Of a DNA stretch of 64,000 nt, positions 46,622 through 54,898 are shown in pieces; the first letter of the stretch is position 1, and each line of letters opens with the position of its first letter. A program made the position numbers and the translations under genes. This stretch comes from Pirellula staleyi DSM 6068. GTDB lineage: Bacteria; Planctomycetota; Planctomycetia; Pirellulales; Pirellulaceae. The notes below the pieces were generated by a model. It was not told the origin of the DNA. It searched no databases and was given only the letters and a program-made list of their open reading frames with translations. The stretch is taken from assembly GCF_000025185.1 (NCBI RefSeq), contig NC_013720.1:3162001-3226000 (forward strand), read 5' to 3'.

Positions 46622-47308
46622 CTAAGTGCCGCGCGTTGCGCCGTACCACTCGATATGTTTTCGCGGACAAAGCTGAAACCCGCGAGCGGCACAAAAGGGG
46701 GCGAGCCAAGCACTACGCGCCGCTAACTCCTCGAGCTTCGTTCCTTGCGGCATCAGCAGCACTCGTTCGGGACGAACCTCGGGAAACTCTTCGAGCCAAC
46801 TGTCGAGCTCCGCGAAATCGCTCTCGCTATCGATCACAAATTTCAGCTGATAGTCGTACTCGGCGATCATTTTGCGAATCACGTGGGGCTGATGCCGCAC
46901 GCGCTCATGACGAGCTGCCCAGCGACCAGCACGCGCCACGCTCGGCGTGCTGCTGGCGAGCTTGGGACTAATCGACATCAAATCGCAGGCAACTTCCAAA
47001 TGAAGCGTGCCTGCTGTCTCGATGGTGATGTGCAGCCCGAGTCGCTTCAGTTCCTGCGTCAGCGGCACCATTTCGCTATAGAGCATCGGTTCGCCGCCGG
47101 TGATCACCACGTGCGACGTTTGCTTCGCCTGCACCTGGTGAACGATTTCTTCGAGGCTCCAGTCTTCCCCTTCAGGTTGCCAGCTCGTGAAGGGGGTGTC
47201 GCAAAACCAGCAGCGAAGATTACAGCCGCTGGCGCGCACAAACACGCTCGGGGTGCCTGTCAGGCGCCCTTCCCCTTGCAGCGACGTGTAAAGTTCAGCG
47301 ATCAGCAT
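46622..47308 (-). CDS. queE: 7-carboxy-7-deazaguanine synthase
   Basis: 228 residues, a small radical-SAM enzyme in queuosine biosynthesis. The cluster motif is CNLRCWFCDTPF, a CX3CX2C pattern. Preceding LIAELYTSLQGEGRLTGTPSVFVR and following VVITGGEPMLY and TIETAGT match QueE. It converts 6-carboxytetrahydropterin to 7-carboxy-7-deazaguanine. The ATG before LIAELYTS was chosen; the further upstream codons do not look conserved. It is divergent from queF, with only 83 bases between starts, so the two may share control. The neighbouring queC and queD are not in this window. Confidence 0.92.
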   Translation of the reverse strand: MLIAELYTSLQGEGRLTGTPSVFVRASGCNLRCWFCDTPFTSWQPEGEDWSLEEIVHQVQAKQTSHVVITGGEPMLYSEMVPLTQELKRLGLHITIETAGTLHLEVACDLMSISPKLASSTPSVARAGRWAARHERVRHQPHVIRKMIAEYDYQLKFVIDSESDFAELDSWLEEFPEVRPERVLLMPQGTKLEELAARSAWLAPFCAARGFQLCPRKHIEWYGATRGT

Positions 47309-47391
47309 AGCGGTAGTTGTAACCTCGCCCCCTTTGCGCGAGCCTAGCCATAATGACACAATACGTAATTCACGAAAAGGAGAAGCCCGGC

Positions 47392-47751
47392 GTGTCTGAT
47401 ACCCCCCGAAATCTGCTCGAAACGTTCGAAAACAAGTTCCCCTCGCGCGACTATACGATCGAGATCGTCGCCCCCGAATTCACTTCGGTATGCCCCCTCA
47501 CAGGGCAGCCCGACTTTGGCACCATCACGCTCCGCTATACCCCCGATGCGAAATGCGTGGAGCTGAAGAGCTTTAAGTTCTACCTGCAAAGCTTCCGTAA
47601 TCGCGGAATCTTCTACGAGAACGTCACGAACTCGATCTTCGACGACTTGGTCGCAGTGCTTGAGCCCCGGCATCTTGTCCTCACCGCTCGCTTCACTCCT
47701 CGTGGCGGCATCTCTTCGGTCATCGAAGTGGTGCACCAAAAAACAAAGTAA
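47392..47751 (+). CDS. queF: NADPH-dependent 7-cyano-7-deazaguanine reductase
   Basis: 119 residues, the short unimodular type. It reduces preQ0 to preQ1. The catalytic Cys is in [16 protein letters not shown], and QueF motifs '[26 protein letters not shown]' include the Glu/Arg substrate-binding residues. The GTG start at [12 protein letters not shown] was chosen because AAAGGAG lies nine bases upstream; an ATG 13 codons earlier has no ribosome site. Pairs functionally with queE and with queG at 55920. Confidence 0.93.
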   Translation: MSDTPRNLLETFENKFPSRDYTIEIVAPEFTSVCPLTGQPDFGTITLRYTPDAKCVELKSFKFYLQSFRNRGIFYENVTNSIFDDLVAVLEPRHLVLTARFTPRGGISSVIEVVHQKTK

Positions 47752-47827
47752 TTCGCAGTAGCAACCGCTCCCTCCTGAGTGTTGTCGTCGGTTCTTGTTG
47801 ATTTTTTGCAGCTGAAAGTTAGCGAGC

Positions 47828-49003
47828 ATGAAGATTGCATACATCGATTGCTTGAGCGGCATCAGCGGCGATATGTTCCTCGGAGCCCTCGTCGACTCTG
47901 GGGTTCCGCTCGAGCAATTGCAGGCTGCTATCGACTCGCTCGCGATTCCCGTTTGTCGGCTCGAAGCCACCAGTGTGCATCGCAAAGGGTTTCGCTCGCT
48001 GAAGGTGAAAGTGCATACCGAGCCTGAGAAGGCGCACCGCCACCTGCACCATATCGTCGACAAGATCGAAGCCTCGCAGGTTCTCACCGCGCCCCAAAAA
48101 GACCTCGCCAAACGGATTTTCACCAAGCTCGGAATCGCTGAAGCGACCGTGCATGGAACCGATCTGCGAAAGGTCCATTTCCACGAAGTGGGGGCGGCTG
48201 ATTCGATTGCCGATATCGTCGGCGCTGCGGTCGGAATTACGCTGCTGGGTGTCGATCGGATCGTCTGTTCTCCGGTGCCAACGGGAAGCGGTTTTATCGA
48301 AATCGATCACGGCCGCGTCAGCATCCCGGCTCCAGCAACCGCCGAACTCCTCAAGGGAATTCCACTCGCTCCTTCGGTTGCGACCATCGAACTCACAACC
48401 CCCACCGGTGCCGCCATTGTCGCCACTGTCGCTGACACGTTTGGTCCACTCCCGGCGATGACGATGCAAACCATCGGTATCGGGGCTGGGGATCACGACC
48501 TGAAAGTACAGCCGAACATCATGCGGCTGATCATCGGCGAGTCGACCGCTGAACTTGCTCGCGACGATGTGTGGGTCCTCGAGACCAATCTCGACGACGT
48601 CACCGGAGAAGTGATTGGCCATGCCACTTCGAAATTGCTCGACGCCGGCGCACTCGATGTCTACACCACTGCGATTCAGATGAAAAAGAATCGCCCCGGT
48701 GTTCTCATCACGGTCTTGGCTCCAGCAGAACTGGCGGCGAAGTGCGAAAAGATTTTGTTCCGCGAAACCGGCACGCTTGGAATCCGGCGCTACCTGGCGA
48801 GTCGTCACAAACTCGAGCGCCGGGCATGTTCGGTGGAGACATCGATCGGCCTCGTCGCTGGCAAACTGGCGACCCTTTCCGACGGCACGGAAAGTTTCTC
48901 TCCCGAGTACGAAGCTTGCCGCGTGATTGCTGCCGAAAAGAATCTGCCTCTACGCGAGGTCTATGAAATTGCTCTTCGCGCGTTTGAGCAGAAAACAACT
49001 TAA
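47828..49003 (+). CDS. larC: LarC-type nickel insertion protein (pyridinium bisthiocarboxylate nickel chelatase)
   Basis: 391 residues, continuous in one frame, whereas some species make it by a frameshift between two parts. The N-terminal domain starts IAYIDCLSGISGDMFLGAL; 'RKVHFHEVGAADSIADIVGAA' and the segment 'TNLDDVTGEVIGHATSKLLDAGALDVYTTAIQMKKNRPG' are hallmark LarC sequences, as is 'FRETGTLGIRR'. In lactobacilli LarC inserts nickel into the NPN cofactor of lactate racemase and related enzymes. No larA, larB or larE gene is in the window, so a partner enzyme must lie elsewhere. Confidence 0.93.
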   Translation: MKIAYIDCLSGISGDMFLGALVDSGVPLEQLQAAIDSLAIPVCRLEATSVHRKGFRSLKVKVHTEPEKAHRHLHHIVDKIEASQVLTAPQKDLAKRIFTKLGIAEATVHGTDLRKVHFHEVGAADSIADIVGAAVGITLLGVDRIVCSPVPTGSGFIEIDHGRVSIPAPATAELLKGIPLAPSVATIELTTPTGAAIVATVADTFGPLPAMTMQTIGIGAGDHDLKVQPNIMRLIIGESTAELARDDVWVLETNLDDVTGEVIGHATSKLLDAGALDVYTTAIQMKKNRPGVLITVLAPAELAAKCEKILFRETGTLGIRRYLASRHKLERRACSVETSIGLVAGKLATLSDGTESFSPEYEACRVIAAEKNLPLREVYEIALRAFEQKTT

Positions 49004-49093
49004 ATCTCGATGAATAATGGCGTTTCGTGAGGGCGTAATGTCCTGAGAAACGACCACTCATTTTCGCGAGTCTTAGCAAACAGTCGTTGCCCC

Positions 49094-50203
49094 ATGCCGT
49101 CGCCACTCATCATTCTCGGGGCATCGACCCGCGCTTTGGCCCAGTCGGCTGTGCGGGCTGGCTATGAGCCTTGGTGCGTGGATCTCTTTGCCGATCAGGA
49201 TCTGCGGGCCCTTGCGCCGGTCGTGCAGATTCAGCGCTATCCCACCGAGTTCCTGCGCGCTATCGATCAGGCTCCTGAGGCACCTTGGATTTACACAGGT
49301 GGCCTCGAAAACTATCCGCTGCTGATCGAGCGCATGGCGCGGAAACGTCGCCTGCTGGGTAACCATCCAGAGACGCTCCGTGCGGTGCGATCGCCAACCC
49401 TCGTTCAGCAAATGGCGAGTCGCGCTGGTTTGCGCGCGCTAGACGTACGATTCGCTGCTGATCAACTCGCTGGCTCTCAGCAGCGCTATCTCGTGAAGCC
49501 ACTTCGATCGGCAGGTGGACTGGCGATTCGATCGCTCACTACCAGCGAAACGATTCCACGTCGCTGTTTTGCCCAAGAGCATGCGGAAGGAGAATCTCTA
49601 GCGATTTTGGTAGTGGTTTCTCGCGGGGGAGTGCAGCTGCTTGGCGCGACACGTCAGCTGCACGAACAAGCGCATCCGCGCGGGGCATATGTTTACGCTG
49701 GATCGATCGGTCCCCTATCGCTCACAGAAGTTGAAACTACGCAGATCCGAAGTTTTGTGAAGCTTTTTGCTGCCGAGCATCGACTGGTGGGAATTGTCGG
49801 GATCGATTGCATTCGAACTTCCAGCGGACTTGCCGTGGTCGAGATCAATCCGCGTTATACGGCCAGCGTAGAAATCCTCGAACGTGCCACCGGTGTCCCT
49901 GCGCTCGACTGGCATTGTCGCGCTTGTGGAGGGGATTTAGACGTCGCCAGTCTAACTATTGCCGATCGTGCCGATCGACGCATTGTGGGGAAGCAAATTG
50001 TCTATGCGACGGAGAGTTGCGCTGCGTCGAGCGATCTAAGTCTGCGTGATGACTGGGCCGATGTGCCCCATCCTCTCGAGCAGTTTGCAGCAGGGATGCC
50101 GCTGCTGACAGTTTTCGCCGAAGGGACATCGATGCTCGAAGTTCAGCAGCAACTCGCGCGTAAGAGCGACGAAGCGCGTCGGCTGTTTTCTCCGTCCAAG
50201 TAG
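49094..50203 (+). CDS. ATP-grasp domain ligase-like protein
   Basis: 369 residues. The N-terminal part is Rossmann-like (LIILGASTRALAQSAVRAGY). An ATP-grasp fold follows, with a nucleotide-binding Lys strand (RYLVKPLRSAGG), FAQEHAEGESLAILVVV and a metal-binding end (GLAVVEINPRYTAS). Such enzymes join a carboxylate to an amine or thiol using ATP. A similar gene is linked with tetrahydromethanopterin-dependent C1 metabolism in methylotrophs and planctomycetes; that is a possibility, not established here. Convergent with the PlsC gene, four bases apart. Confidence 0.8.
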   Translation: MPSPLIILGASTRALAQSAVRAGYEPWCVDLFADQDLRALAPVVQIQRYPTEFLRAIDQAPEAPWIYTGGLENYPLLIERMARKRRLLGNHPETLRAVRSPTLVQQMASRAGLRALDVRFAADQLAGSQQRYLVKPLRSAGGLAIRSLTTSETIPRRCFAQEHAEGESLAILVVVSRGGVQLLGATRQLHEQAHPRGAYVYAGSIGPLSLTEVETTQIRSFVKLFAAEHRLVGIVGIDCIRTSSGLAVVEINPRYTASVEILERATGVPALDWHCRACGGDLDVASLTIADRADRRIVGKQIVYATESCAASSDLSLRDDWADVPHPLEQFAAGMPLLTVFAEGTSMLEVQQQLARKSDEARRLFSPSK

Positions 50204-50207
50204 CGAG

Positions 50208-51038
50208 CTACGGTGCTCCACTCGCTTCGTCGCGCGACTGTTTTTCTTTCAGCCGAGCGACGTCGGCATCGAGTTCTTCCTGGGTCGGCTTCCATTTTTT
50301 ACCTGCCAGTTTAGGCTCGAAATCGGGCTTTCCCGCGAGTTCAGCCAGCGCTTTCACGGCCCGCAGCGTCAACTCTTCGAGCACACCCTCTTCGTGCTCG
50401 CGCCCCAGATATTCGGTGATATCGATCGGGTCGCCATACTTCACTTTGACTCGGGCTCGCATCAAAAACGGACTCCAGGCGGTCCCGCCGTAAGGAGAGC
50501 CTTCGATGTAGCAAGGAAGGAGTGGCACTTTCGATTTGAGCGCGATCATGGCGACGCCGGGGCGCACCGGCAACATGAATTCGTCGGTCATGTTGATGCG
50601 ACCTTCAGGGAACATTCCGACAAGACCACCCGCCGCTGTGAGTCGCAGCGCGGCCTTCGTCGACTGCGTGTCGACGCCGCCACGATTCACCGGAATCACT
50701 TCCACCGCGCGCAAGAACCAACCAAACGCTGCACTTTCACAGTACTCGCGCGCCACCATCCAGTGCACTTTGCGACCGGTTGCTGTCTGTACGAAAAAAG
50801 GATCGACGCTGCTGCGATGATTCACCACCAGGATGGCCCCGACGTTCTCGGGAAGTGGAACTGGTCCTGGAAGTTGCGCTCGCCACCACAGTTTGGCGAT
50901 CAGCCACGCGAGGACCCACAGCACGCATTGCAGCGGATTCATGCGACTGCGAGCCATGTTCACGATCATCACAACGAGCAGCCCGAGCGCAAGAGCGCCG
51001 AGAGAAAACCCAATCGCCTGCGTGGTTGTGAGCGTCAT
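50208..51038 (-). CDS. Acyltransferase of the PlsC family (probable 1-acylglycerol-3-phosphate acyltransferase)
   Basis: 276 residues. The N-terminal helix (about 9-28) anchors it in the membrane. The catalytic motif is VVNHRSSVDPFF (NHxxxxD form), and the second motif is MFPEGRINMTD, followed by IALKSKVPLLPCYI. These are the PlsC/LPLAT acceptor and glycerophosphate sites. It would add the second acyl chain in phospholipid synthesis, though other acceptors are possible. The start at MTLTTTQAIG is chosen because AAGGAA lies 10 bases upstream; the frame is open 46 codons further up. The C-terminal tail is Lys/Glu-rich. Confidence 0.87.
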   Translation of the reverse strand: MTLTTTQAIGFSLGALALGLLVVMIVNMARSRMNPLQCVLWVLAWLIAKLWWRAQLPGPVPLPENVGAILVVNHRSSVDPFFVQTATGRKVHWMVAREYCESAAFGWFLRAVEVIPVNRGGVDTQSTKAALRLTAAGGLVGMFPEGRINMTDEFMLPVRPGVAMIALKSKVPLLPCYIEGSPYGGTAWSPFLMRARVKVKYGDPIDITEYLGREHEEGVLEELTLRAVKALAELAGKPDFEPKLAGKKWKPTQEELDADVARLKEKQSRDEASGAP

Positions 51039-51282
51039 GCTGAAAACGTTCCTTGCAGCAGTCGTTGAAAGAGGTGACAAGCTACCGGTAGCTAAAAATT
51101 CATACAAACCGAGCGCGAACCCGACTGCGACCGGTGCTGTCCACCGTAGACTGGCTCGCGATTTCATCGTTGGCACCAGCCAATGCGTGTACTTTTGTTA
51201 TACTCGATGATCTTCGCTCTGGGCATGGACGACCCTCCGCTGAAGTGATCAGCAGCCAGTCCTCTCTCGAAGGCATTTTTCT

Positions 51283-52698
51283 ATGAAATCGCTCGCTGCC
51301 GATCCGACCAGATCGACAGAAACCTGGTGGAACCGGCCGTGCGGTGGTCGAGATGTGCTTGCGGTGGCCTTTCCGCTGATTGTCTCCACCGCTTTCTGGT
51401 CGGTGCAGTGGTTCGTCGACCGCATGTTCCTGATGTGGTATTCGACCGAAGCGATGTCAGCCTCGCTTCCCGCCGGGATGATGCACTGGACGATGCTCTG
51501 CCTGCCGATGGGAGTGGCCTCGTACTGCAATGCTTTCGTGGCTCAGTATTACGGTGCCGAGCGATACGGTCGCATTGGCCGCGCGGTGGGGCAGGGGGAG
51601 ATCTTCGGCTGGATCATGACGCCGATTTTTCTGATTTCGATTCCACTCGCCTCCTACCTCTTTACGTTTTCAGAGCTGTCACAAAGTGGCCTCGACTATT
51701 TCCGCTGGATGGCGCCCGGAGCTGGTGCCGTCGTCCTCTCAAACGCCATGTCGAGCTACTACACCGGTCGCGGTCTCACCTGGACGGTGATGCGTGTAAA
51801 CGTCTTTGGCACGCTCGTGAATATCGTGCTCGACTACATGCTTGTCTTCGGTGTTGCGGGGCTTCCCGAACTGGGGATCAAAGGGGCAGCGCTGGCCACG
51901 GTGATTGCCAACTGGTCGAACGTTCTCATCTTCGGCTGGCTGATGAGTCGCGACGAAAATCGCGAAAAGTTTGGGCTCGCAGGTCGCTTGCGTTTCGACT
52001 ACGAACTGGCCAAACGAATGGTAATTTACGGCATTCCCAGCGCGCTACCGATGGCGGTCGAGGCGTGTGCTTTCTCGCTGATGACGATGTTTGTTTACCG
52101 CCTCGGCGCCACCGAAGCTGCCGCCACAGGTCTGGCGTTTAACGTGAATGCGGTGGCGTTCATTCCTGTATTTGGAATCAGCATTGCGGTGACCACCCTC
52201 GTGGGACAGCAACTGGGGGCTGGTAATCCAAAGCTAGCGGCGCGTGCCACTTGGACGGCTCAGGTGATCGCGCTCTGCTACACCGGTGTCTTCGCTATCG
52301 CTTATATCTCAATCCCCGATTTCTTTTTGCTCGCCCATGAATCGGGAGCCAAAGATGCTGCTGAATTCGAGGAGGTGCGCGCACTGACTGTGATTCTGCT
52401 TCGCTTCGTCGCCTGCTACTGCTGGTTCGATGCACTGCAAACGGTGTTTGTCGGTGCGCTCAAAGGGGCTGGGGATACACGCTTTGTCCTCTTCACCGTC
52501 ACGATTGTTTCCGGCGCAGCTGTTTCGATTGGTGCCTTTGGCCAGTTCAAACTCGGCTGGAACATCTTTGGCTGGTGGTGGGTTCTCGCGTTTTGGCTCT
52601 TCACGCTCTCCGCCGTTTACTGCACCCGTTTCATTCAAGGGAAGTGGCAGTCGATGCGCATTATCGAGGCGGAACCCGAGGCGGTCGAACTGCCGTAA
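51283..52698 (+). CDS. MATE family multidrug/metabolite antiporter
   Basis: 471 residues with twelve predicted membrane helices. MATE architecture is visible: VLAVAFPLIVSTAFWSVQWFVDRMFL, 'GMMHWTMLCLPMGVASYCNAFVAQYYGAERYG', 'GIPSALPMAVEACAFSLMTMFVYRLGATEAAATG' and 'GISIAVTTLVGQQLGAGN'. It would export drugs or metabolites in exchange for Na+ or H+. GAAGG lies nine bases before the ATG. No regulator is adjacent. Confidence 0.9.
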   Translation: MKSLAADPTRSTETWWNRPCGGRDVLAVAFPLIVSTAFWSVQWFVDRMFLMWYSTEAMSASLPAGMMHWTMLCLPMGVASYCNAFVAQYYGAERYGRIGRAVGQGEIFGWIMTPIFLISIPLASYLFTFSELSQSGLDYFRWMAPGAGAVVLSNAMSSYYTGRGLTWTVMRVNVFGTLVNIVLDYMLVFGVAGLPELGIKGAALATVIANWSNVLIFGWLMSRDENREKFGLAGRLRFDYELAKRMVIYGIPSALPMAVEACAFSLMTMFVYRLGATEAAATGLAFNVNAVAFIPVFGISIAVTTLVGQQLGAGNPKLAARATWTAQVIALCYTGVFAIAYISIPDFFLLAHESGAKDAAEFEEVRALTVILLRFVACYCWFDALQTVFVGALKGAGDTRFVLFTVTIVSGAAVSIGAFGQFKLGWNIFGWWWVLAFWLFTLSAVYCTRFIQGKWQSMRIIEAEPEAVELP

Positions 52699-52720
52699 GT
52701 CGCCGCTGCTGCGAGGGGGC

Positions 52721-53287
52721 TTACTTCGCGCCAGCGAGTCGCAAGATATGGGCAAAGTGCGCGCTCGAAACACTTTGCACGCTCAGCCTCGATCCTTTGC
52801 GGAGTAGTTCCATGCCGTCGAGCTGCGGATCCTCGCGCAGCTGAGGGAGTGGAATTGGTTGGGCGAATTTCTCTTTCAGCCGCAGATCAACCATGTACCA
52901 GCGGACGTTATCGGGGGATGTCCCTTCGTCGAAGTAATGACTCGACTTGTCCCACGAACTTGGATCGGGGTAGCCCTCGCGCACTACCTCTGCAAGACCA
53001 ACGATCGCCGGTGGCTCGGCGTTGCTGTGGTACACAAGCACCTCGTGCCCCAGCTTCATTTCATCGCGGAGCATATTGCGGGCTTGGTAGTTTCGAACCC
53101 CGTCCCAGTGGGTCGTTTTCTTCGGCGCTTTCAAAAAATCGTCGACACTCCACGATTCAGGTTCGGTCTTCACCAGCCAGTGCGTCCGATCGGCAGAACC
53201 AGGGCCGCTGGTTGCCTGCTTCGAAGGGGCAGACTTGGCTGGTGTTGGTTTCGAGGTCGACTTCGATGTAGATTTCTTCTTGGCCAT
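52721..53287 (-). CDS. EVE-domain protein with a basic N-terminal tail
   Basis: 188 residues. Residues ~35-185 form an EVE domain: HWLVKTEPESWSVDDF, 'DGVRNYQARNMLRDEMKLGHEVLVYHSNAEPPAIVGLAEV', YPDPSSWD and KFAQPIPLPQLR. EVE domains share the PUA-like fold and are thought to bind modified bases in DNA or RNA, sometimes in defence contexts. The first ~33 residues are a Lys/Ser/Thr/Pro tail (MAKKKSTSKSTSKPTPAKSA), which could bind nucleic acid non-specifically. It is not next to a restriction system here. Function unproven. Confidence 0.87.
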   Translation of the reverse strand: MAKKKSTSKSTSKPTPAKSAPSKQATSGPGSADRTHWLVKTEPESWSVDDFLKAPKKTTHWDGVRNYQARNMLRDEMKLGHEVLVYHSNAEPPAIVGLAEVVREGYPDPSSWDKSSHYFDEGTSPDNVRWYMVDLRLKEKFAQPIPLPQLREDPQLDGMELLRKGSRLSVQSVSSAHFAHILRLAGAK

Positions 53288-53469
53288 CGCTTGGACTCTG
53301 CGGGAAGTAGCGGCAAAAGATTGTGGCCATTATCGTAGCGAGTTTCCGGTAAACTCGTCGCTAGGGGAATGCCCCGTTCAGCGCAAGATTAGCAATATCG
53401 GCGCATGGTTGCCGAATAGTCTTCCCGGTGATCTGTCGTGAAATCCTTAAGTGTGCAGGAGCTGAGACA

Positions 53470-53595
53470 ATGGCGATGAGTTTGATCGCGGTGGCACTGA
53501 TTGGCCTGGTGGCCGTGGTGATCGTCGCTGTCGTCGTGGCAGTCATCGTTGTCGCCGCTTCACAGTCGGGAAGAGATCGCCACGAGCCCAAATAG
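53470..53595 (+). CDS. Tiny single-helix membrane peptide, first of a tandem pair
   Basis: 41 residues, too short for standard gene callers. AGGAG is eight bases before the ATG, a strong ribosome site. Almost all of it is one hydrophobic Val/Ile/Ala helix (IAVALIGLVAVVIVAVVVAV) and the C-terminus is polar: SGRDRHEPK. A second peptide with the same plan lies 70 bases downstream, with a matching SSRDGRDEQK end. The shared plan suggests duplication. Function unknown; similar planctomycete minis are known to me only in outline. Confidence 0.7.
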   Translation: MAMSLIAVALIGLVAVVIVAVVVAVIVVAASQSGRDRHEPK

Positions 53596-53665
53596 TCGGA
53601 AACGAACCAACCGATGGAGCAGTGCAGCTAGCCTTAAGCCTTCGTACACCACGAAAGAGACCGCT

Positions 53666-53800
53666 ATGATTGGAATCGGTATGATTGAAATGATCATCCT
53701 CGGACTGGTCTGCATGATGGGGCTGATCGTTCCCATCGTGATTGCCGTGGTGCTCGTCGCGGGAAAATCCAGTCGCGATGGTCGCGACGAGCAAAAGTAG
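53666..53800 (+). CDS. Tiny single-helix membrane peptide, second of a tandem pair
   Basis: 44 residues starting MIGIGMIEMIIL, with AAAGAGA six bases upstream. A single membrane helix (IILGLVCMMGLIVPIVIAVV) is followed by a polar tail GKSSRDGRDEQK, like the tail of the peptide just upstream. The frame is open for 39 codons upstream, but that part is not protein-like and overlaps the first peptide. It is followed by a hairpin and the convergent agmatine deiminase gene. Confidence 0.68.
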   Translation: MIGIGMIEMIILGLVCMMGLIVPIVIAVVLVAGKSSRDGRDEQK

Positions 53801-53842
53801 CTCGACGCGACGCATCGTCGCCAGTCGATAGCAGGCGAGCTA
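53798..53842. terminator. Hairpin between convergent mini-membrane-peptide and agmatine deiminase genes
   Basis: TAGCTCG pairs with CGAGCTA, enclosing an inner GCGACG-CAT-CGTCGC hairpin. It spans the end of both convergent genes. No T tract, so it may be a weak bidirectional terminator. Confidence 0.4.
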
Positions 53843-54898
53843 TTTCGGAAGTGGCAACTTCGTAAGAGGCTCTTGCTGCGAGAGGCAGTGGAACGATCCG
53901 AGTCCCCACACCAAATCGAGTGATGGCGAACCGATCACGCGATGATGGGGAAGCAACTCTTGCAGGATCGCGATCGCCCGCGCATCGGCGGGGTCGCCAA
54001 ATTGTGGCACAACGACTCCGCCGTTGACGAACACAAAGTTGCAGTAACCAGCCGGCAGTCGCTGATCGTCGACAAACAGTGGCCGGGGGAGTGGTAGACG
54101 CACGATTTCGAGCGGACGATCGTCTTGATCGGTCATCGCTTGGAGTTCGGCCAAGTTCTGCTGGGTCGGCCCGTAGTTCTCATCGCTTTCGTCCTCGCAC
54201 ACCGAAACGACGACCGTTCGTGCATCGACAAAGCGCGCGAGCTGATCGATGTGACCATCGGTGTCGTCCCCTTCGATTTCGCCCCCGGTCATCCAGAGGA
54301 TCTTCTGCACCCCAAGATAGTCGCGCAGGTATTGCTCGGTGGCGGCCTGATCGAGGTGCGGATTGCGATTCTCGTTCAAGAGACAGCTGCGCGTGGTGAG
54401 CAGGGTCCCTCGGCCATTCCCGTCGATCGCGCCACCTTCGAGGATGATGCCTGGAGTGAAAACATGGCGGCCTTGGATTTTCGCAATTTTCCCAGGGACT
54501 TCGTTGTCGAAATCAAATGGTGGATACTTGCCACCCCAGGCGTTGTATTGCCAGTCGACGAGGGCGGGGGGGAGATCACGATCGCTCGTCAAAAACGTTG
54601 GTCCATGGTCGCGACACCAGGCATCGTTCGTCGGAATGTCGTGCAGAAACACGTTCGGCACGTTGCCGACGAGCGACTCGGCTTGCGCCATCACCTCGGG
54701 GCGTCCGGCGTTGATGTTGACTCTCTGAAACTGGGCCATCGCGCGCACCAGCTGCGCAAACTCGCCGGGAACTGGCTCGAATTTACCGGGCCAGCTTTCG
54801 ACATTGCGCGGCCACGAGACCCAGACACTCGCTTGCGGTTCCCATTCCGCGGGCCAGCGATAACCAAGTTGCGCGGGGAGTTCGTTAGCGGAGGTCAT
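53840..54898 (-). CDS. aguA: Agmatine deiminase
   Basis: 352 residues. It hydrolyses agmatine to N-carbamoylputrescine. The catalytic Cys is in GLGSFHCLSQQEP, the catalytic His in DTDGHIDQLARF, and substrate-binding acidic residues are in the motif NDAWCRDHGPTF and GGEIEGDDTDGH. ATG at MTSANELPAQ was chosen. Its first 14 bases overlap the end of the amidase gene, and the two enzymes catalyse consecutive steps to putrescine. A later step than arginine decarboxylase (not in the window). Confidence 0.95.
   Translation of the reverse strand: MTSANELPAQLGYRWPAEWEPQASVWVSWPRNVESWPGKFEPVPGEFAQLVRAMAQFQRVNINAGRPEVMAQAESLVGNVPNVFLHDIPTNDAWCRDHGPTFLTSDRDLPPALVDWQYNAWGGKYPPFDFDNEVPGKIAKIQGRHVFTPGIILEGGAIDGNGRGTLLTTRSCLLNENRNPHLDQAATEQYLRDYLGVQKILWMTGGEIEGDDTDGHIDQLARFVDARTVVVSVCEDESDENYGPTQQNLAELQAMTDQDDRPLEIVRLPLPRPLFVDDQRLPAGYCNFVFVNGGVVVPQFGDPADARAIAILQELLPHHRVIGSPSLDLVWGLGSFHCLSQQEPLTKLPLPK

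Noticed and set aside
47309-47391. preQ1 riboswitch upstream of queF
   Set aside because: No preQ1-I aptamer pattern (small hairpin with A-rich tail) was found in the 83-base interval.
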